Shown in pieces: positions 54,786 to 63,645 of a stretch of DNA of 64,000 nucleotides. Within the stretch, counting starts at the first letter, position 1. The number at the start of each line of letters is the position of its first letter. Source of the stretch: G965227875 sp965227875 (GTDB lineage Bacteria > Pseudomonadota > Alphaproteobacteria > Rhizobiales > JAJFHC01); assembly GCA_965227875.1 (NCBI GenBank), contig OZ245783.1:1178001-1242000 (forward strand), given 5' to 3'. The translations under genes and the position numbers were made by a program. The notes beneath the pieces were generated by a model that worked only from the letters and a program-made list of their open reading frames with translations, was not told the origin of the DNA and made no database searches.

Positions 54786-54816
54786 CGTATATCTGCCTCC
54801 GCGCCCGTAATGTCAA
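54786..54816 (-). promoter_or_regulatory. Sigma-70-like promoter for rhlE
   Basis: On the minus strand: perfect -35 TTGACA (54811-54816) and -10 TATACG (54786-54791) with 19-base spacing, or GATATA with 17. It lies just after the nbaC stop and would give a leader of about 320 bases. Confidence 0.5.
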
Positions 54817-54848
54817 GCGTAGTGAGCCGCCAGGATGAACGAAACGTG

Positions 54849-55397
54849 TCAGACCCAGCCGGCCGGCGGTTCCTTGCCGGGATGCACGTCGCCGCAGGAC
54901 GGACAGGTGCGCTTCTCGACGTTACCGTAAAACGCGTCGTAGAGCGGCGGCAGGTCCTTGACGATGTCCGTCAGCTTCACCTCGATCCTGTGGACAAGGG
55001 CGCCGCACGAGAAGCAGTACCATTCGAAACCGTCGAGATCGTCCTCCCGGCGCGCCCCTTCCACCACCAGGCCAACCGAACCCTCGACCGGACGCTGCGG
55101 CGAGTGCCGCACATGCGGCGGGAGCACGAAGACATCGCCCTCCCTGATGGGCACGTCGTAGATCTCGCCGTTTTCCGCGATCTTGAGCACCATGTCACCC
55201 TGCAGCTGGTAGAAGAATTCCTCGGCGGGATCGTCATGGAAATCCACACGCTGGTTCGGCCCGCCGACGATCATGAAGATCATGTCGGTCTTGCTGTCGA
55301 ATAACTTCTTATTGCCCACGGGCGGCTTCAGGTGATGCCTGTTCTCCTCGATCCAGGCCTGGAAATTGAAAGGCTTGAAACCGGAATGCACCGCCAT
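54849..55397 (-). CDS. nbaC: 3-Hydroxyanthranilate 3,4-dioxygenase
   Basis: 182-aa cupin dioxygenase that opens 3-hydroxyanthranilate to 2-amino-3-carboxymuconate semialdehyde, the precursor of quinolinate. Fe ligands His and Glu in VDFHDDPAEEFFYQ and His in HVRHSPQRP; the C-terminal rubredoxin-like site has CFSC and CPSC pairs as in bacterial enzymes. Start at 55397 with GGGAG site. Divergent from a LysR gene; no kynureninase or tryptophan dioxygenase nearby. Confidence 0.92.
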   Translation of the reverse strand: MAVHSGFKPFNFQAWIEENRHHLKPPVGNKKLFDSKTDMIFMIVGGPNQRVDFHDDPAEEFFYQLQGDMVLKIAENGEIYDVPIREGDVFVLPPHVRHSPQRPVEGSVGLVVEGARREDDLDGFEWYCFSCGALVHRIEVKLTDIVKDLPPLYDAFYGNVEKRTCPSCGDVHPGKEPPAGWV

Positions 55398-55476
55398 GTC
55401 GAAATCTCCCTCTTCGCATACAGGCGACCATCGCCGTGCTTGACGCGACCGCCCACAAAACGCTAAGCGCAAGCAG

Positions 55477-55511
55477 ATACCCGATCAAACGATTTCAATG
55501 CAAACGGGTAT
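55477..55511. promoter_or_regulatory. Inverted repeat between nbaC and lysR
   Basis: ATACCCG-N21-CGGGTAT, perfect 7-bp arms, 80-115 bases before nbaC and across the first possible lysR start. A good LysR-type operator candidate; it also suggests that lysR translation starts further downstream. Confidence 0.5.
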
Positions 55512-56493
55512 TCGATTTGAGGATATCGGCAAGGTGAACCGGCAGCATCGTCACACGCGCATCGCGGAGCGCGCCGCGACCCGCCTGAAGCTCAAGCAGA
55601 TCCGGCTCCTCGCCGCCATCGCGGATCACGACAGCATTCTCCATGCCGCGCGCACGCTCAACATCTCGCAGCCGGTCGCCACGAAGCTGGTGAAGGACCT
55701 GGAGACGGATTTCGGCATAAAACTGTTCGACCGCACCAACCGCGGCGTCGTCCCCACGGTGTTCGGCGAGGCTCTCATCCGCCACAGCAAGCTTATCCTG
55801 GCGCAGATTTCCCATGCCGCCCAGGAACTCGACGACCTGAGCGAGGGCGCGGGCGGCCGTGTCGTTGTCGGCACGCTGCTGGCCGCCTCAGCCGCGCTCC
55901 TGCCTGCCGCAATCCGCAGCCTCCAGGAACAGCGCCCCAATGTCGCCGTCACCATACGGGAAGGCACGAACGACATCCTCATGCCGGCCCTGAGGTCGGG
56001 CGAGGTGGACATGGTGGTCGGCCGACTGCCGGAATACCGCCATCGCCGCGAACTCGTCCAGGAAAAGCTGCTCGAGGAATCCATCCGTGTCGTGGCCCGC
56101 GCGGGCCATGAACTCGCGGCCGGGAAAGACGTCTCCTTCGAGGAACTCGGCGCGTACCAGTGGATACTGCCGCCGACCGACACGACCCTGCGCCGCCAGA
56201 TCGACAAGGAGTTTCTCGACCGCGGCCTGCCCGCGCCCACCGCAAGCCTCGAATCGGTATCCTTCCTCACCAACCGGGCGGTTCTCGAATCCACGAACAT
56301 GATCGGTGTGTTCCCGGCCATGGTGGTCGATGGCGAAATCCACGCCGGACGCCTCGCCGGCATCGACTGCAGCCTGCGCATCCCGTCAGGCCCGGTGGGC
56401 GTCTCCTATCGCCGCGACGCCCGCCTGTCCCCGGCGGCGAACCTTTTTCTCGAGATCCTGCGCCAATGCGCCCAGGCAAACGGCACAACCTGA
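55498..56493 (+). CDS. LysR family transcriptional regulator
   Basis: 331-aa regulator (297-320 aa from later starts). Helix-turn-helix LKLKQIRLLAAIADHDSILHAARTLNISQPVATKLVKDLE begins about residue 31, unusually late, and the substrate-binding domain follows (GGRVVVGTLLAASAALLPAAI). GTG at 55534 is a plausible alternative start since the inverted repeat overlaps the first codons. Divergent from nbaC, probably regulating it in response to an anthranilate- or pyridine-type acid. Confidence 0.85.
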   Translation: MQTGIRFEDIGKVNRQHRHTRIAERAATRLKLKQIRLLAAIADHDSILHAARTLNISQPVATKLVKDLETDFGIKLFDRTNRGVVPTVFGEALIRHSKLILAQISHAAQELDDLSEGAGGRVVVGTLLAASAALLPAAIRSLQEQRPNVAVTIREGTNDILMPALRSGEVDMVVGRLPEYRHRRELVQEKLLEESIRVVARAGHELAAGKDVSFEELGAYQWILPPTDTTLRRQIDKEFLDRGLPAPTASLESVSFLTNRAVLESTNMIGVFPAMVVDGEIHAGRLAGIDCSLRIPSGPVGVSYRRDARLSPAANLFLEILRQCAQANGTT

Positions 56494-56519
56494 CGTTTGG
56501 CTGAACCGGCCTCCCGCCC

Positions 56520-57041
56520 TCACCCCGTCTCGGCAAGCGCTCCGCTCAGTCGCTTGGCGGCTTTGACCGCGTCTTCCCCCAGAAGCGGCCAGCATTGCGT
56601 GAGGCCGTCGAGAATGAGCGTAATCTCCGCCTGCCGGTCCGGGAGACCGGCCGCGTCCGCAGCACATGCCGCGACCTCCGACTTGTGCCGCGCGAGAAGT
56701 GCGCGAAGCCTGCCATCATTGGGCGAGGCGGCGACGGCGGCATGGAACAGGCAGCCGTGCGATGCTTCGTTTGTCATCCATCCGGCGATGCGGTCGACGA
56801 TGGCGGGCAGGACGCGGGCCTGCTCTTCGGGCAGGTCGCCGAAGATCTGCGCCATGTAGCGCCGGTGCCGGTGATCCAGCGCGCTGAGGATCATGTCGTC
56901 GCGCGACGGCGTGTACTTGTAGAGCGTTCGCAGACTGACGCCGGCAGAGTCGCGCAGCGTTTCGACATTCGGTTCCGCGAACCCGTGCCGGACGAAGGCA
57001 CGTTCCAGTCCCGCGGCAATCCTGTCCATCGTATCGGTCAT
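56520..57041 (-). CDS. TetR family transcriptional regulator
   Basis: 173-aa repressor. N-terminal helix-turn-helix DRIAAGLERAFVRHGFAEPNVETLRDSAGVSLRTLYKYTPSRDDMI; C-terminal ligand-binding helices. Divergent from an alcohol dehydrogenase-like gene with a palindromic operator between them. Start at 57041. Confidence 0.87.
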   Translation of the reverse strand: MTDTMDRIAAGLERAFVRHGFAEPNVETLRDSAGVSLRTLYKYTPSRDDMILSALDHRHRRYMAQIFGDLPEEQARVLPAIVDRIAGWMTNEASHGCLFHAAVAASPNDGRLRALLARHKSEVAACAADAAGLPDRQAEITLILDGLTQCWPLLGEDAVKAAKRLSGALAETG

Positions 57042-57052
57042 GGCTTGACTCG

Positions 57053-57096
57053 GTAGAATAGTCCCTCTACCCATGCAAGTAGAATGTTCATTCTAC
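57053..57096. promoter_or_regulatory. Tandem TetR operators
   Basis: A strong palindrome GTAGAATG-TT-CATTCTAC (57079-57096) and a weaker copy GTAGAATAGTCCCTCTAC (57053-57070), 26 bp apart, between the divergent tetR and oxidoreductase genes. Confidence 0.72.
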
Positions 57097-57110
57097 AATG
57101 GAGATCGGAC

Positions 57111-58157
57111 GTGAACATCCCCGAGACCATGTATGGTGTGGTGCTGACCGGCCACGGTGGCCCTGAAATGCTCGAATGGCGCGATGACCTGCCCGTTCCC
57201 CGGCCCGGCAAGGGAGACGTTCTCATCGCGGTAGGCGCCGCCGGCGTCAACAACACCGACATCAACACCCGCACGGCCTGGTACTCGAAGGGCGATGCGG
57301 AGGCCGGCGACGGCACCTGGTCCGGCACGCCGCTTTCCTTTCCGCGCATCCAGGGGGCCGACGCATGCGGCAGGATCGTTGCCGTCGGCGAAGACGTCGA
57401 TCCGGCGCGTATCGGCGAACGCGTGCTGGTCGATCCGTGCCTGAGGGAGGCCGACGGCAGCACGCTCGACGTGCCCTGGTACTTCGGCTCCGAGTGTGAC
57501 GGCGGGTTCGCGCAGTTCGTGAAGGTTGCCTCGCGTCATGCCTGCGCGATCGACACCCCCTTGAGCGACATCGAACTGGCCTCCTTTCCGTGTTCCTATT
57601 CGACAGCGGAAAACATGCTCACGCGGGCCGCCGTCGCGGAGGGCGATACGGTACTCGTCACCGGCGCGTCGGGTGGCGTGGGGTCCGCGGCCGTCCAGCT
57701 CGCGCGCGCCCGCGGTGCCGAAGTGATCGCCGTGACAGGCCCGGCCAAGGCCGGCATGCTGCGGGAACTCGGCGCGGGCAGAACCGTCGGCCGAGACGAC
57801 GATCTCGTCGCCAGGCTCGGCGCGGCCAGCGTCGACGTCGTCGTCGACCTCGTTGCAGGTCCGAACTGGCCCGCCCTGCCCGAGGTTCTTCGGCCCGGCG
57901 GCCGCTATGCGGTGGCCGGTGCGATCGGCGGCGCCATGGTCGAACTGGACGTGCGCACGCTCTATCTCAAGGATCTCAGTTTCTTCGGCTGCACGGTGCT
58001 CGAGCCGCAGGTCTTCGGCAATCTCGTGGGGCGGATCGAACGCGGCGAAATCCGGCCGCTGGTGGCAGAAACCTATCCGCTGCCGGACATCCACAAGGCA
58101 CAGGAGTCCTTCCAGCGGAAAGGCCATGTCGGCAAGATCGTGCTCGAGATCGGCTAG
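57111..58157 (+). CDS. Zinc-binding/quinone-reductase-like MDR oxidoreductase
   Basis: 348-aa NADPH-dependent MDR protein: N-terminal GroES-like domain, nucleotide motif VTGASGGVGSAAVQLARARGAEVIAVTG, and no structural-zinc cysteine lobe, so closer to quinone oxidoreductases. GTG at 57111 chosen because a GGAG site precedes it; an ATG at 57084 lies inside the TetR operator. Likely repressed by the divergent TetR and induced by a reactive carbonyl or quinone. Confidence 0.82.
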   Translation: MNIPETMYGVVLTGHGGPEMLEWRDDLPVPRPGKGDVLIAVGAAGVNNTDINTRTAWYSKGDAEAGDGTWSGTPLSFPRIQGADACGRIVAVGEDVDPARIGERVLVDPCLREADGSTLDVPWYFGSECDGGFAQFVKVASRHACAIDTPLSDIELASFPCSYSTAENMLTRAAVAEGDTVLVTGASGGVGSAAVQLARARGAEVIAVTGPAKAGMLRELGAGRTVGRDDDLVARLGAASVDVVVDLVAGPNWPALPEVLRPGGRYAVAGAIGGAMVELDVRTLYLKDLSFFGCTVLEPQVFGNLVGRIERGEIRPLVAETYPLPDIHKAQESFQRKGHVGKIVLEIG

Positions 58158-58201
58158 AACAGTTCACGCCCGCAACCCGGCGGCAATCGTGCCGACAGGT
58201 C

Positions 58202-59698
58202 TCAGGCGTTGGTCTCCGAACGGTTCGCCGTCAGGCCGCGGTAGATGCTGACCGCCAGCGTGATCACGCCGCCGATGATCAGGACGGCGCTGATGGGACG
58301 GGCCATGTAGGCCATCAGGTCATAGTGCACCATCTGCATGCCCTGGGCGAAGTTCTGCTCGCCGATCTTGCCGAGGATCAGGCCCAGCACGATGCCCGCC
58401 ACGGAGTACCCCGAGCGCCGCAGGAAGAACCCGATGATTCCCGCCGCGAACATCACCATGACGTCGAGCACCAGCCCGCGCCCGACATAGGCACCGACCG
58501 TGGCCAGCATGAGGATGAGCGGGGCCAGGAACTGGAACGGGATCTTGAGCAGGTAGAGGATCGTCTTGGTTTCCAGCAGGCCGACGAACAGGATCGACAG
58601 GTTGGCGAACAGCATGGCCGCGAAGACGACCCAGACGAGGTCGGGCGAGTTGTAGAAGACCAGCGGCCCGGGCTCCATGTCGTGCATCTGGAAGACCGCG
58701 ACCATCATCGCGGTGAGCGCACCGCCCGGCAGGCCGAGCGCCAGAAGCGGGATCATCGCAGCACCCGTCGCCGCGTTGTTGGAGGTTTCCGAGGAGATCA
58801 CGCCCTCGAGCTTTCCCTTGCCGAACTCTTCCTTCTTGCGTGACCAGCGCACCGCTTCGCCATACCCCATGAAGGCGGCGAGCGTGGCGCCGATGCCCGG
58901 CAGGATGCCGCAGAAAAACCCGATGAAGATCGAACGCACCACGGCGATCTTGTGGGCCCAGAGTTCCATCAGGGACGGGAAGGCGACGCTGAATTTCGGC
59001 GCCTTGTAGGTCCCCGTCGCCGTTTTTTCCGCTTGCACGAACACTTCCGAGACGGCGAAGAAGCCGAGGATGGCCGGCACGAAGGCAATGCCCGCAGCGA
59101 GATCCGAAAAGCCGAAATTGTACCGGTTGATGCCCCCCACCGGGTCCTGGCCGATGACGGCCACGAGAAGCCCCAGCAGGACCGAGAGCCAGCCTTTCCA
59201 GATCGTCGTGCCGCCCACGGACGACGCCACGGCGAGGCCGAAAAAGACCAGCGCGAAAATCTCGGGCGGGCCGAAATTGGAGATCGCCCAGTTGGCGATC
59301 GGCTCGGTCGCCGCCATCATGACCAGCGCGGACACGGTGCCGCCCAGCGCCGAGCACAACACGGCCGCGCCCACGGCCTTGCCCGCCTGCCCGTTTCGCG
59401 TCATCGGGTAGCCGTCGAAAGACGTCGGCGCGTTTTCGGGCGCGCCCGGTATGTTGAACAATATGGCCGTGATCGCCCCGCCATAGGTGCCGGTGCAGTA
59501 GATCACCGAGAACAGCATGATGCCCTGGGCGGCCGTGAGGCCCGCGGTGAAGGGCAGCAGGATCGCCGCCAGCGTGAGCATGCTGACGCCGGGTATGGCG
59601 CCGAACAGCATGCCGCCGACGACACCTGCGAAGAACAGGGCGATGGTCAGGGGGTCGCCGAAAAGCGCGGCGGTCCCGATGAGGAAATTCTCGATCAT
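58202..59698 (-). CDS. tctA: TctA-type transporter subunit (second system)
   Basis: 498-aa multi-spanning membrane protein. Conserved GAIPGVSMLTLAAILLPFTAGL, YGGAITAILFNIPGAPENAPT, and SSETSNNAATGAAMIPLLALGLPGG. Last gene of a minus-strand tctC-tctB-tctA operon independent of the one at 24-27 kb. Imports an unknown carboxylate. Confidence 0.9.
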   Translation of the reverse strand: MIENFLIGTAALFGDPLTIALFFAGVVGGMLFGAIPGVSMLTLAAILLPFTAGLTAAQGIMLFSVIYCTGTYGGAITAILFNIPGAPENAPTSFDGYPMTRNGQAGKAVGAAVLCSALGGTVSALVMMAATEPIANWAISNFGPPEIFALVFFGLAVASSVGGTTIWKGWLSVLLGLLVAVIGQDPVGGINRYNFGFSDLAAGIAFVPAILGFFAVSEVFVQAEKTATGTYKAPKFSVAFPSLMELWAHKIAVVRSIFIGFFCGILPGIGATLAAFMGYGEAVRWSRKKEEFGKGKLEGVISSETSNNAATGAAMIPLLALGLPGGALTAMMVAVFQMHDMEPGPLVFYNSPDLVWVVFAAMLFANLSILFVGLLETKTILYLLKIPFQFLAPLILMLATVGAYVGRGLVLDVMVMFAAGIIGFFLRRSGYSVAGIVLGLILGKIGEQNFAQGMQMVHYDLMAYMARPISAVLIIGGVITLAVSIYRGLTANRSETNA

Positions 59699-59716
59699 GT
59701 CAGCCGTTCCCCTTTG

Positions 59717-60259
59717 TCAGCCCAGCCATACCAGAATGATGTGGCTGAAATTGTAGAACGGCGAAACCGTGCCTTGGGGAAGATTGGCGTTCAGCAGCAC
59801 GACAAAGAACATGAGCAGGAGCACATAGATGAACAGGGTGATCAAAACGACGCGCAACGGCCGCCATTCGCCGAGCAGGATGATCAGCAGCGCGATGAAG
59901 ACCGGTGCGAGAGAATAGAAACCGATGGACTTGAGCAGGATGGCGAAGACGAAAGGCAGCAGCAGGATGGCGGCCGTGCGCGCGAACGCCGATGGCGACC
60001 AGACCTTCTTGATGCCGTCGTCTTCCGCCGCGACGCCGATCCGCCCCGCCTGGGTGGAATCGCCATGCCGCATGTGGAAATAGAGGTTGCCGATCGCCGT
60101 GAGGAAGAGCAGGACGATGATGACCCGCGGCCATCCGGTTGCCCCGAACTTGTAGATCTCGATCGGCCGGTCGAACTCGTAGGAATAGGCGAAGAAAATG
60201 ACGCCAAGTGCGATCCAGACGCCCGTTTCGACGATATGCGAAGTCTTGAGTTTCCCCAT
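59717..60259 (-). CDS. tctB: TctB-type transporter subunit (second system)
   Basis: 180-aa membrane protein with four to five hydrophobic helices (about residues 12-30, 42-60, 95-115, 118-133 and 136-158). Family segment FGATGWPRVIIVLLFLTAIGNLYF. Between tctC and tctA, 18 bp from the latter. Confidence 0.85.
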   Translation of the reverse strand: MGKLKTSHIVETGVWIALGVIFFAYSYEFDRPIEIYKFGATGWPRVIIVLLFLTAIGNLYFHMRHGDSTQAGRIGVAAEDDGIKKVWSPSAFARTAAILLLPFVFAILLKSIGFYSLAPVFIALLIILLGEWRPLRVVLITLFIYVLLLMFFVVLLNANLPQGTVSPFYNFSHIILVWLG

Positions 60260-60278
60260 GCCTTCCCCTCAGACAGTC

Positions 60279-60310
60279 GATCCGGCGGCCCTCCCGTGAG
60301 CCGCCGGATC
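60279..60310 (-). terminator. Hairpin between tctC and tctB
   Basis: Perfect 11-bp stem GATCCGGCGGC/GCCGCCGGATC with 10-base loop, no T-run. Such hairpins after binding-protein genes commonly stabilise the upstream message and lower expression of the membrane genes. Confidence 0.55.
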
Positions 60311-60357
60311 CCGTTGTCGCTACAGGCAACCGTGTTCCGGAACGTGCCGGATCCCGG

Positions 60358-61392
60358 TTACTTAACGTCCAGTCCCATCTGCTTGTAGACGTCGCGGTAC
60401 TGGGCGATCGTTTTCGTGATCAGGTCCTTGGAGCCTTCGGTGTCACGATAGCTGTCGATCAGCGTCATGAACTTCGACTCGTTGTACTTCTGGTAGCTGT
60501 CTTCGCAATAGGCGCGCTGGAAGGCCCAGGTCAGCCATTTCACCCGGTCCTCCGGGGTGCCGGCCTTGACGTAGAAGCCGCGGAAGCGCAGCAGCGGTTC
60601 GAAATCCAGTCCCGCATCGGTGAGCGACGGCGTGTCCGGGAAAGCGTCGACGCGGTCCTTGAGGATCGTGAGAATCGGCTTGAACTTCTTGGCGTCGAGG
60701 AAGTTCCGGACGTCGCCCGGCTGCTCGAACAGCGCATCCACCTGGCCGCCCAGCAGCGCGCCGTAACGTGGTGCGCCCTTGTCGAACGAGATCTGCTGGA
60801 TCTTCATGCCGGTCGCGTCGGTGATGAACTTCATCGTGACGCGTTCCATGGATCCTTCCTTAGACACGTTGGCGATCGTCGCCTTGCCGTCCTGGGCCTT
60901 GACCCATTCGACGAACGAATTCCAGTCCGTGAAGCGGTCCTCGTTGGTGCGGATGTAGATCTGCGAGAACGTGATCTGGGACGTGACCAGCGGGATCAGG
61001 GCCTCCGCGGGGTTCGGCCTGCTGGAATCGAGCGCATGGGCGGAAGACGCGTCGTCAATGTGCTCTAGGACGGTGTAACCGTCCGCCGGTGCGGCCATGT
61101 AGGCCGTCATGCCCACCGTGCCCGAGCCGCCCGGCTTGTGGTCACGGTTGATGTTCACGCCGGTGAGTTCGGTCACGGCCTGCGCCATGGCGCGGGCCAC
61201 CTGCCCCGAACCGCCGCCCGGGCCATAAGGCACGATCATGGTCAGGGCACGCTCCGGGAACCCGCCCGGTTTGTCCATGCTGGCCTCGGACCTCTTGCAT
61301 TCGGCGGCCTGCGCCGCACCTGCGATCGCGGTCGCGGCCATGGCAACACCGGCAAAAAGCCCCAGTGTTCTGGATTTGCGTAAGATACTCAT
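60358..61392 (-). CDS. tctC: TctC/Bug-type substrate-binding protein (second system)
   Basis: 344-aa periplasmic protein; signal peptide about residues 1-29 (VAMAATAIAGAAQAAE). Family segments FPERALTMIVPYGPGGGSGQVARA and HKPGGSGTVGMTAYMAAPADGY. It has an N-terminal Cys after the signal region (AECKRSE), not a lipobox. First gene of the second TTT operon; the CaiB-type and crotonase-like genes upstream read the same way and might process the imported acid. Confidence 0.88.
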   Translation of the reverse strand: MSILRKSRTLGLFAGVAMAATAIAGAAQAAECKRSEASMDKPGGFPERALTMIVPYGPGGGSGQVARAMAQAVTELTGVNINRDHKPGGSGTVGMTAYMAAPADGYTVLEHIDDASSAHALDSSRPNPAEALIPLVTSQITFSQIYIRTNEDRFTDWNSFVEWVKAQDGKATIANVSKEGSMERVTMKFITDATGMKIQQISFDKGAPRYGALLGGQVDALFEQPGDVRNFLDAKKFKPILTILKDRVDAFPDTPSLTDAGLDFEPLLRFRGFYVKAGTPEDRVKWLTWAFQRAYCEDSYQKYNESKFMTLIDSYRDTEGSKDLITKTIAQYRDVYKQMGLDVK

Positions 61393-61569
61393 GTTTTCTT
61401 CTCCTCCCTTGGATCACCACCCGTTGAAACCGGGTGCATTCGGCTTTGTCGCCCATTGCATACATAATTCATATGGATAGCGGCATCGTCAATCCGTAAC
61501 CTGACAATCCTCCCGGCGTATTTTCGCAGAACGGGCAGAATGGGGGCTCGAACGTCGCTTCCGGCGGCG

Positions 61570-62316
61570 TCAGCCCGGCTTGCGTCCGGACCTTTCGCGC
61601 GCGACCCTGTCCCTGTAGGCGCTGATCCGCGCCTTGAGCCCCGGGTTGGAGGCGGTGCGCACCAGTTCCGCCATGTCCCGGCCGCGACTGTCCTGCACCG
61701 TGATCCCCAGCATGTCGGCGACCGCGCCGGCTTCAAGCTTCACGGAGCGCTCGCGAAAATCCCGCGCGGTTTCGGGCCAGTCCTCGAGCGGGACGACGGC
61801 GCTGGCAAGCCCGAGCCCGAGCGCCTCCTCGGCGTTCACGCCCCTGGTATCGATCAGCATGTCGCGCGCATTGCCCTCGCCCACCAGCCTGGCCAGCCGC
61901 CCGGTGCCGAGCGCGATGCCGAAGTTCCAGCCGGGCATGCGCAGACGGGCGTCCGGCGCGGCGACCCTGCGCCAGCAGGCCGCGAACAGGTCGGCGCCTG
62001 CCCCGACCACGTGCCCCTGCGCCAGGGCCATGACGGGAAACGGCGCGTGATGGACGGCCTGAAGCAGGGTTTCGATGCGTACCAGCCTCAGCAACAGGTC
62101 GCCGTCGCTCAGGTCGTCGAGATCGGAAAGGTCGAACCCGGCGCAGAAGTTCCTGCCTTCCGCGGTAATGACACAGGAACGGCAGTCGCCCGGTTCGGCA
62201 AAGGTCTCGATCAGTCTTTCGACCATGTCCGCGGAGAGCGCATTCGACGTTTCGGGTCTGGCGAGTGTGACGGTGAGATGTCCGCCCGCCATGTCCGTAC
62301 GTACGGACCCGGTCAT
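61570..62316 (-). CDS. Crotonase-superfamily protein lacking hydratase glutamates
   Basis: 248-aa enoyl-CoA hydratase/isomerase fold. Oxyanion-hole motifs NFCAGFDLSDLD and GHVVGAGADLF are recognisable, but the two hydratase glutamates are replaced: Asp in GADL instead of GCEL, and PGW where PEV occurs. A classical hydratase reaction is unlikely; decarboxylase, thioesterase or isomerase chemistry on a CoA ester is more plausible. Its ATG overlaps the CaiB stop (ATGA), so the two act together. Confidence 0.8.
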   Translation of the reverse strand: MTGSVRTDMAGGHLTVTLARPETSNALSADMVERLIETFAEPGDCRSCVITAEGRNFCAGFDLSDLDDLSDGDLLLRLVRIETLLQAVHHAPFPVMALAQGHVVGAGADLFAACWRRVAAPDARLRMPGWNFGIALGTGRLARLVGEGNARDMLIDTRGVNAEEALGLGLASAVVPLEDWPETARDFRERSVKLEAGAVADMLGITVQDSRGRDMAELVRTASNPGLKARISAYRDRVARERSGRKPG

Positions 62317-63476
62317 GCCTCTTCCGCCTCACCCGCGGCGTGCAGGCCGAGCGATGCGAGCACCTCCGCGGTATGCTCGCCCAGCGCCGGCGGCCCCGCC
62401 TCGATCCGCGATGGCAGGTCGTCGAACCTGAGCGGCGATCCGAAGGTCCTGGTCGCGTGACCGCCCGGCAGGACCATCTCCTGGACCCAGCCCATGTGCT
62501 CCACCTGACGGTCGGCAAGCGCCTGCGAATAGGTGTTGATGGGGCTGCAGGGCACGCCCGCATCGGCGAAGGCCTGAAGCCAGTGGCTGGCCGGACGCGT
62601 CGTGAACACAGCCTCGAGGATCTCGCGAAGTTCGTCCTGGTTGGCGGCCCGGTCGGTCGGCGTCGAGAACCGGGGCTCGTTCTCGAGTTCCGGCAGGCCC
62701 GTCACCTGACAGACGCTCGCCCACAGGCGATTGTTGCCGGCCGCCATGCCGAAATACCCGTCCTCGGCCCTGAAAGCCTGGTAGGGCGCGTTTCGCGGGT
62801 GCGCCGACCCGAGCTTGCGCGGATCCCGCCCCGTCCCGAAATATTCGCTCGTCTGAAGCGCAGCGACGGCAAGCGTCGCGCCGAGCATCGAGACGTCGAT
62901 ATGGGTCCCCTTCCCGGTCGACTGGACTTCGCGCAGCGCGGCGCTGAGGGCGAACGCCCCGTAGAGACCGGACACGAAATCGCACAGCGGCACGCCGCAT
63001 TTTACCGGGGCGCCGCCGGGTTCCCCCGTCACGCTCATGACACCGGCCATCGCCTGCATGGTGAGGTCGAACCCGCCTTCCGTCGCCCGCGGCCCGCTCT
63101 GGCCAAAGGCGGAAATGGAGCAGTAGACGATTGCGGGTTTCTCTTCCGCCATGGCTGCGTAGCCGATCCCGTTGCGGTCCATGACGCCGGGCCGGAAGTT
63201 CTCGACGACCGCGTCGGCGGACAGGATCAGGGCCTTCGCCGCGGCGATGCCCTCGTCGGATTTAAGGTCGAGGACGACGGACTTCTTGCCCCTGTTCACG
63301 GACGCGAAATTCTCGCTGTAGCCACCATTGATCGGCGGCCATGTCCGCATGGCGTCGCCCTGCGCGCGCTCGACCTTGATGACGTCCGCCCCCATGTCGG
63401 CCAGCAGCATGCCGCAGAACGGCCCCGCGGCGATCTCGCAGAACTCGACGATTTTCAATCCCGCGAGCGGTTTCAT
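62313..63476 (-). CDS. CaiB/BaiF (class III) CoA-transferase
   Basis: 387-aa Family III CoA-transferase. Start at 63476 with GGGAG site. N-terminal PLAGLKIVEFCEIAAGPFCGMLLADMGADVIKVE, NRGKKSVVLDLKS, and the catalytic Asp in VPLCDFVSGLYGAFAL near residue 180. Moves CoA between a donor thioester and an acid such as a dicarboxylate. Coupled to the crotonase-fold gene. Substrate unknown. Confidence 0.88.
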   Translation of the reverse strand: MKPLAGLKIVEFCEIAAGPFCGMLLADMGADVIKVERAQGDAMRTWPPINGGYSENFASVNRGKKSVVLDLKSDEGIAAAKALILSADAVVENFRPGVMDRNGIGYAAMAEEKPAIVYCSISAFGQSGPRATEGGFDLTMQAMAGVMSVTGEPGGAPVKCGVPLCDFVSGLYGAFALSAALREVQSTGKGTHIDVSMLGATLAVAALQTSEYFGTGRDPRKLGSAHPRNAPYQAFRAEDGYFGMAAGNNRLWASVCQVTGLPELENEPRFSTPTDRAANQDELREILEAVFTTRPASHWLQAFADAGVPCSPINTYSQALADRQVEHMGWVQEMVLPGGHATRTFGSPLRFDDLPSRIEAGPPALGEHTAEVLASLGLHAAGEAEEA

Positions 63477-63645
63477 GGATGGTCTCCCTGTTGGTGCGTT
63501 GCAGACCCAGCACTTAGCGAATCTGCAGCCTAAACACCAGAAAAACCGGCTTTTTCGGCGATCCGCACAATGTTCCGCACCTGAAAACGGGAACAGTCGC
63601 GCCCGCCGGGCGTTTAGACGAAAAGTCGCCTTACGGAGACAGCAG

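Noticed and set aside
57084..57110. ATG at 57084 as start of the oxidoreductase
   Set aside because: It lies inside the palindromic TetR operator and lacks a ribosome binding site; GTG at 57111 has one.
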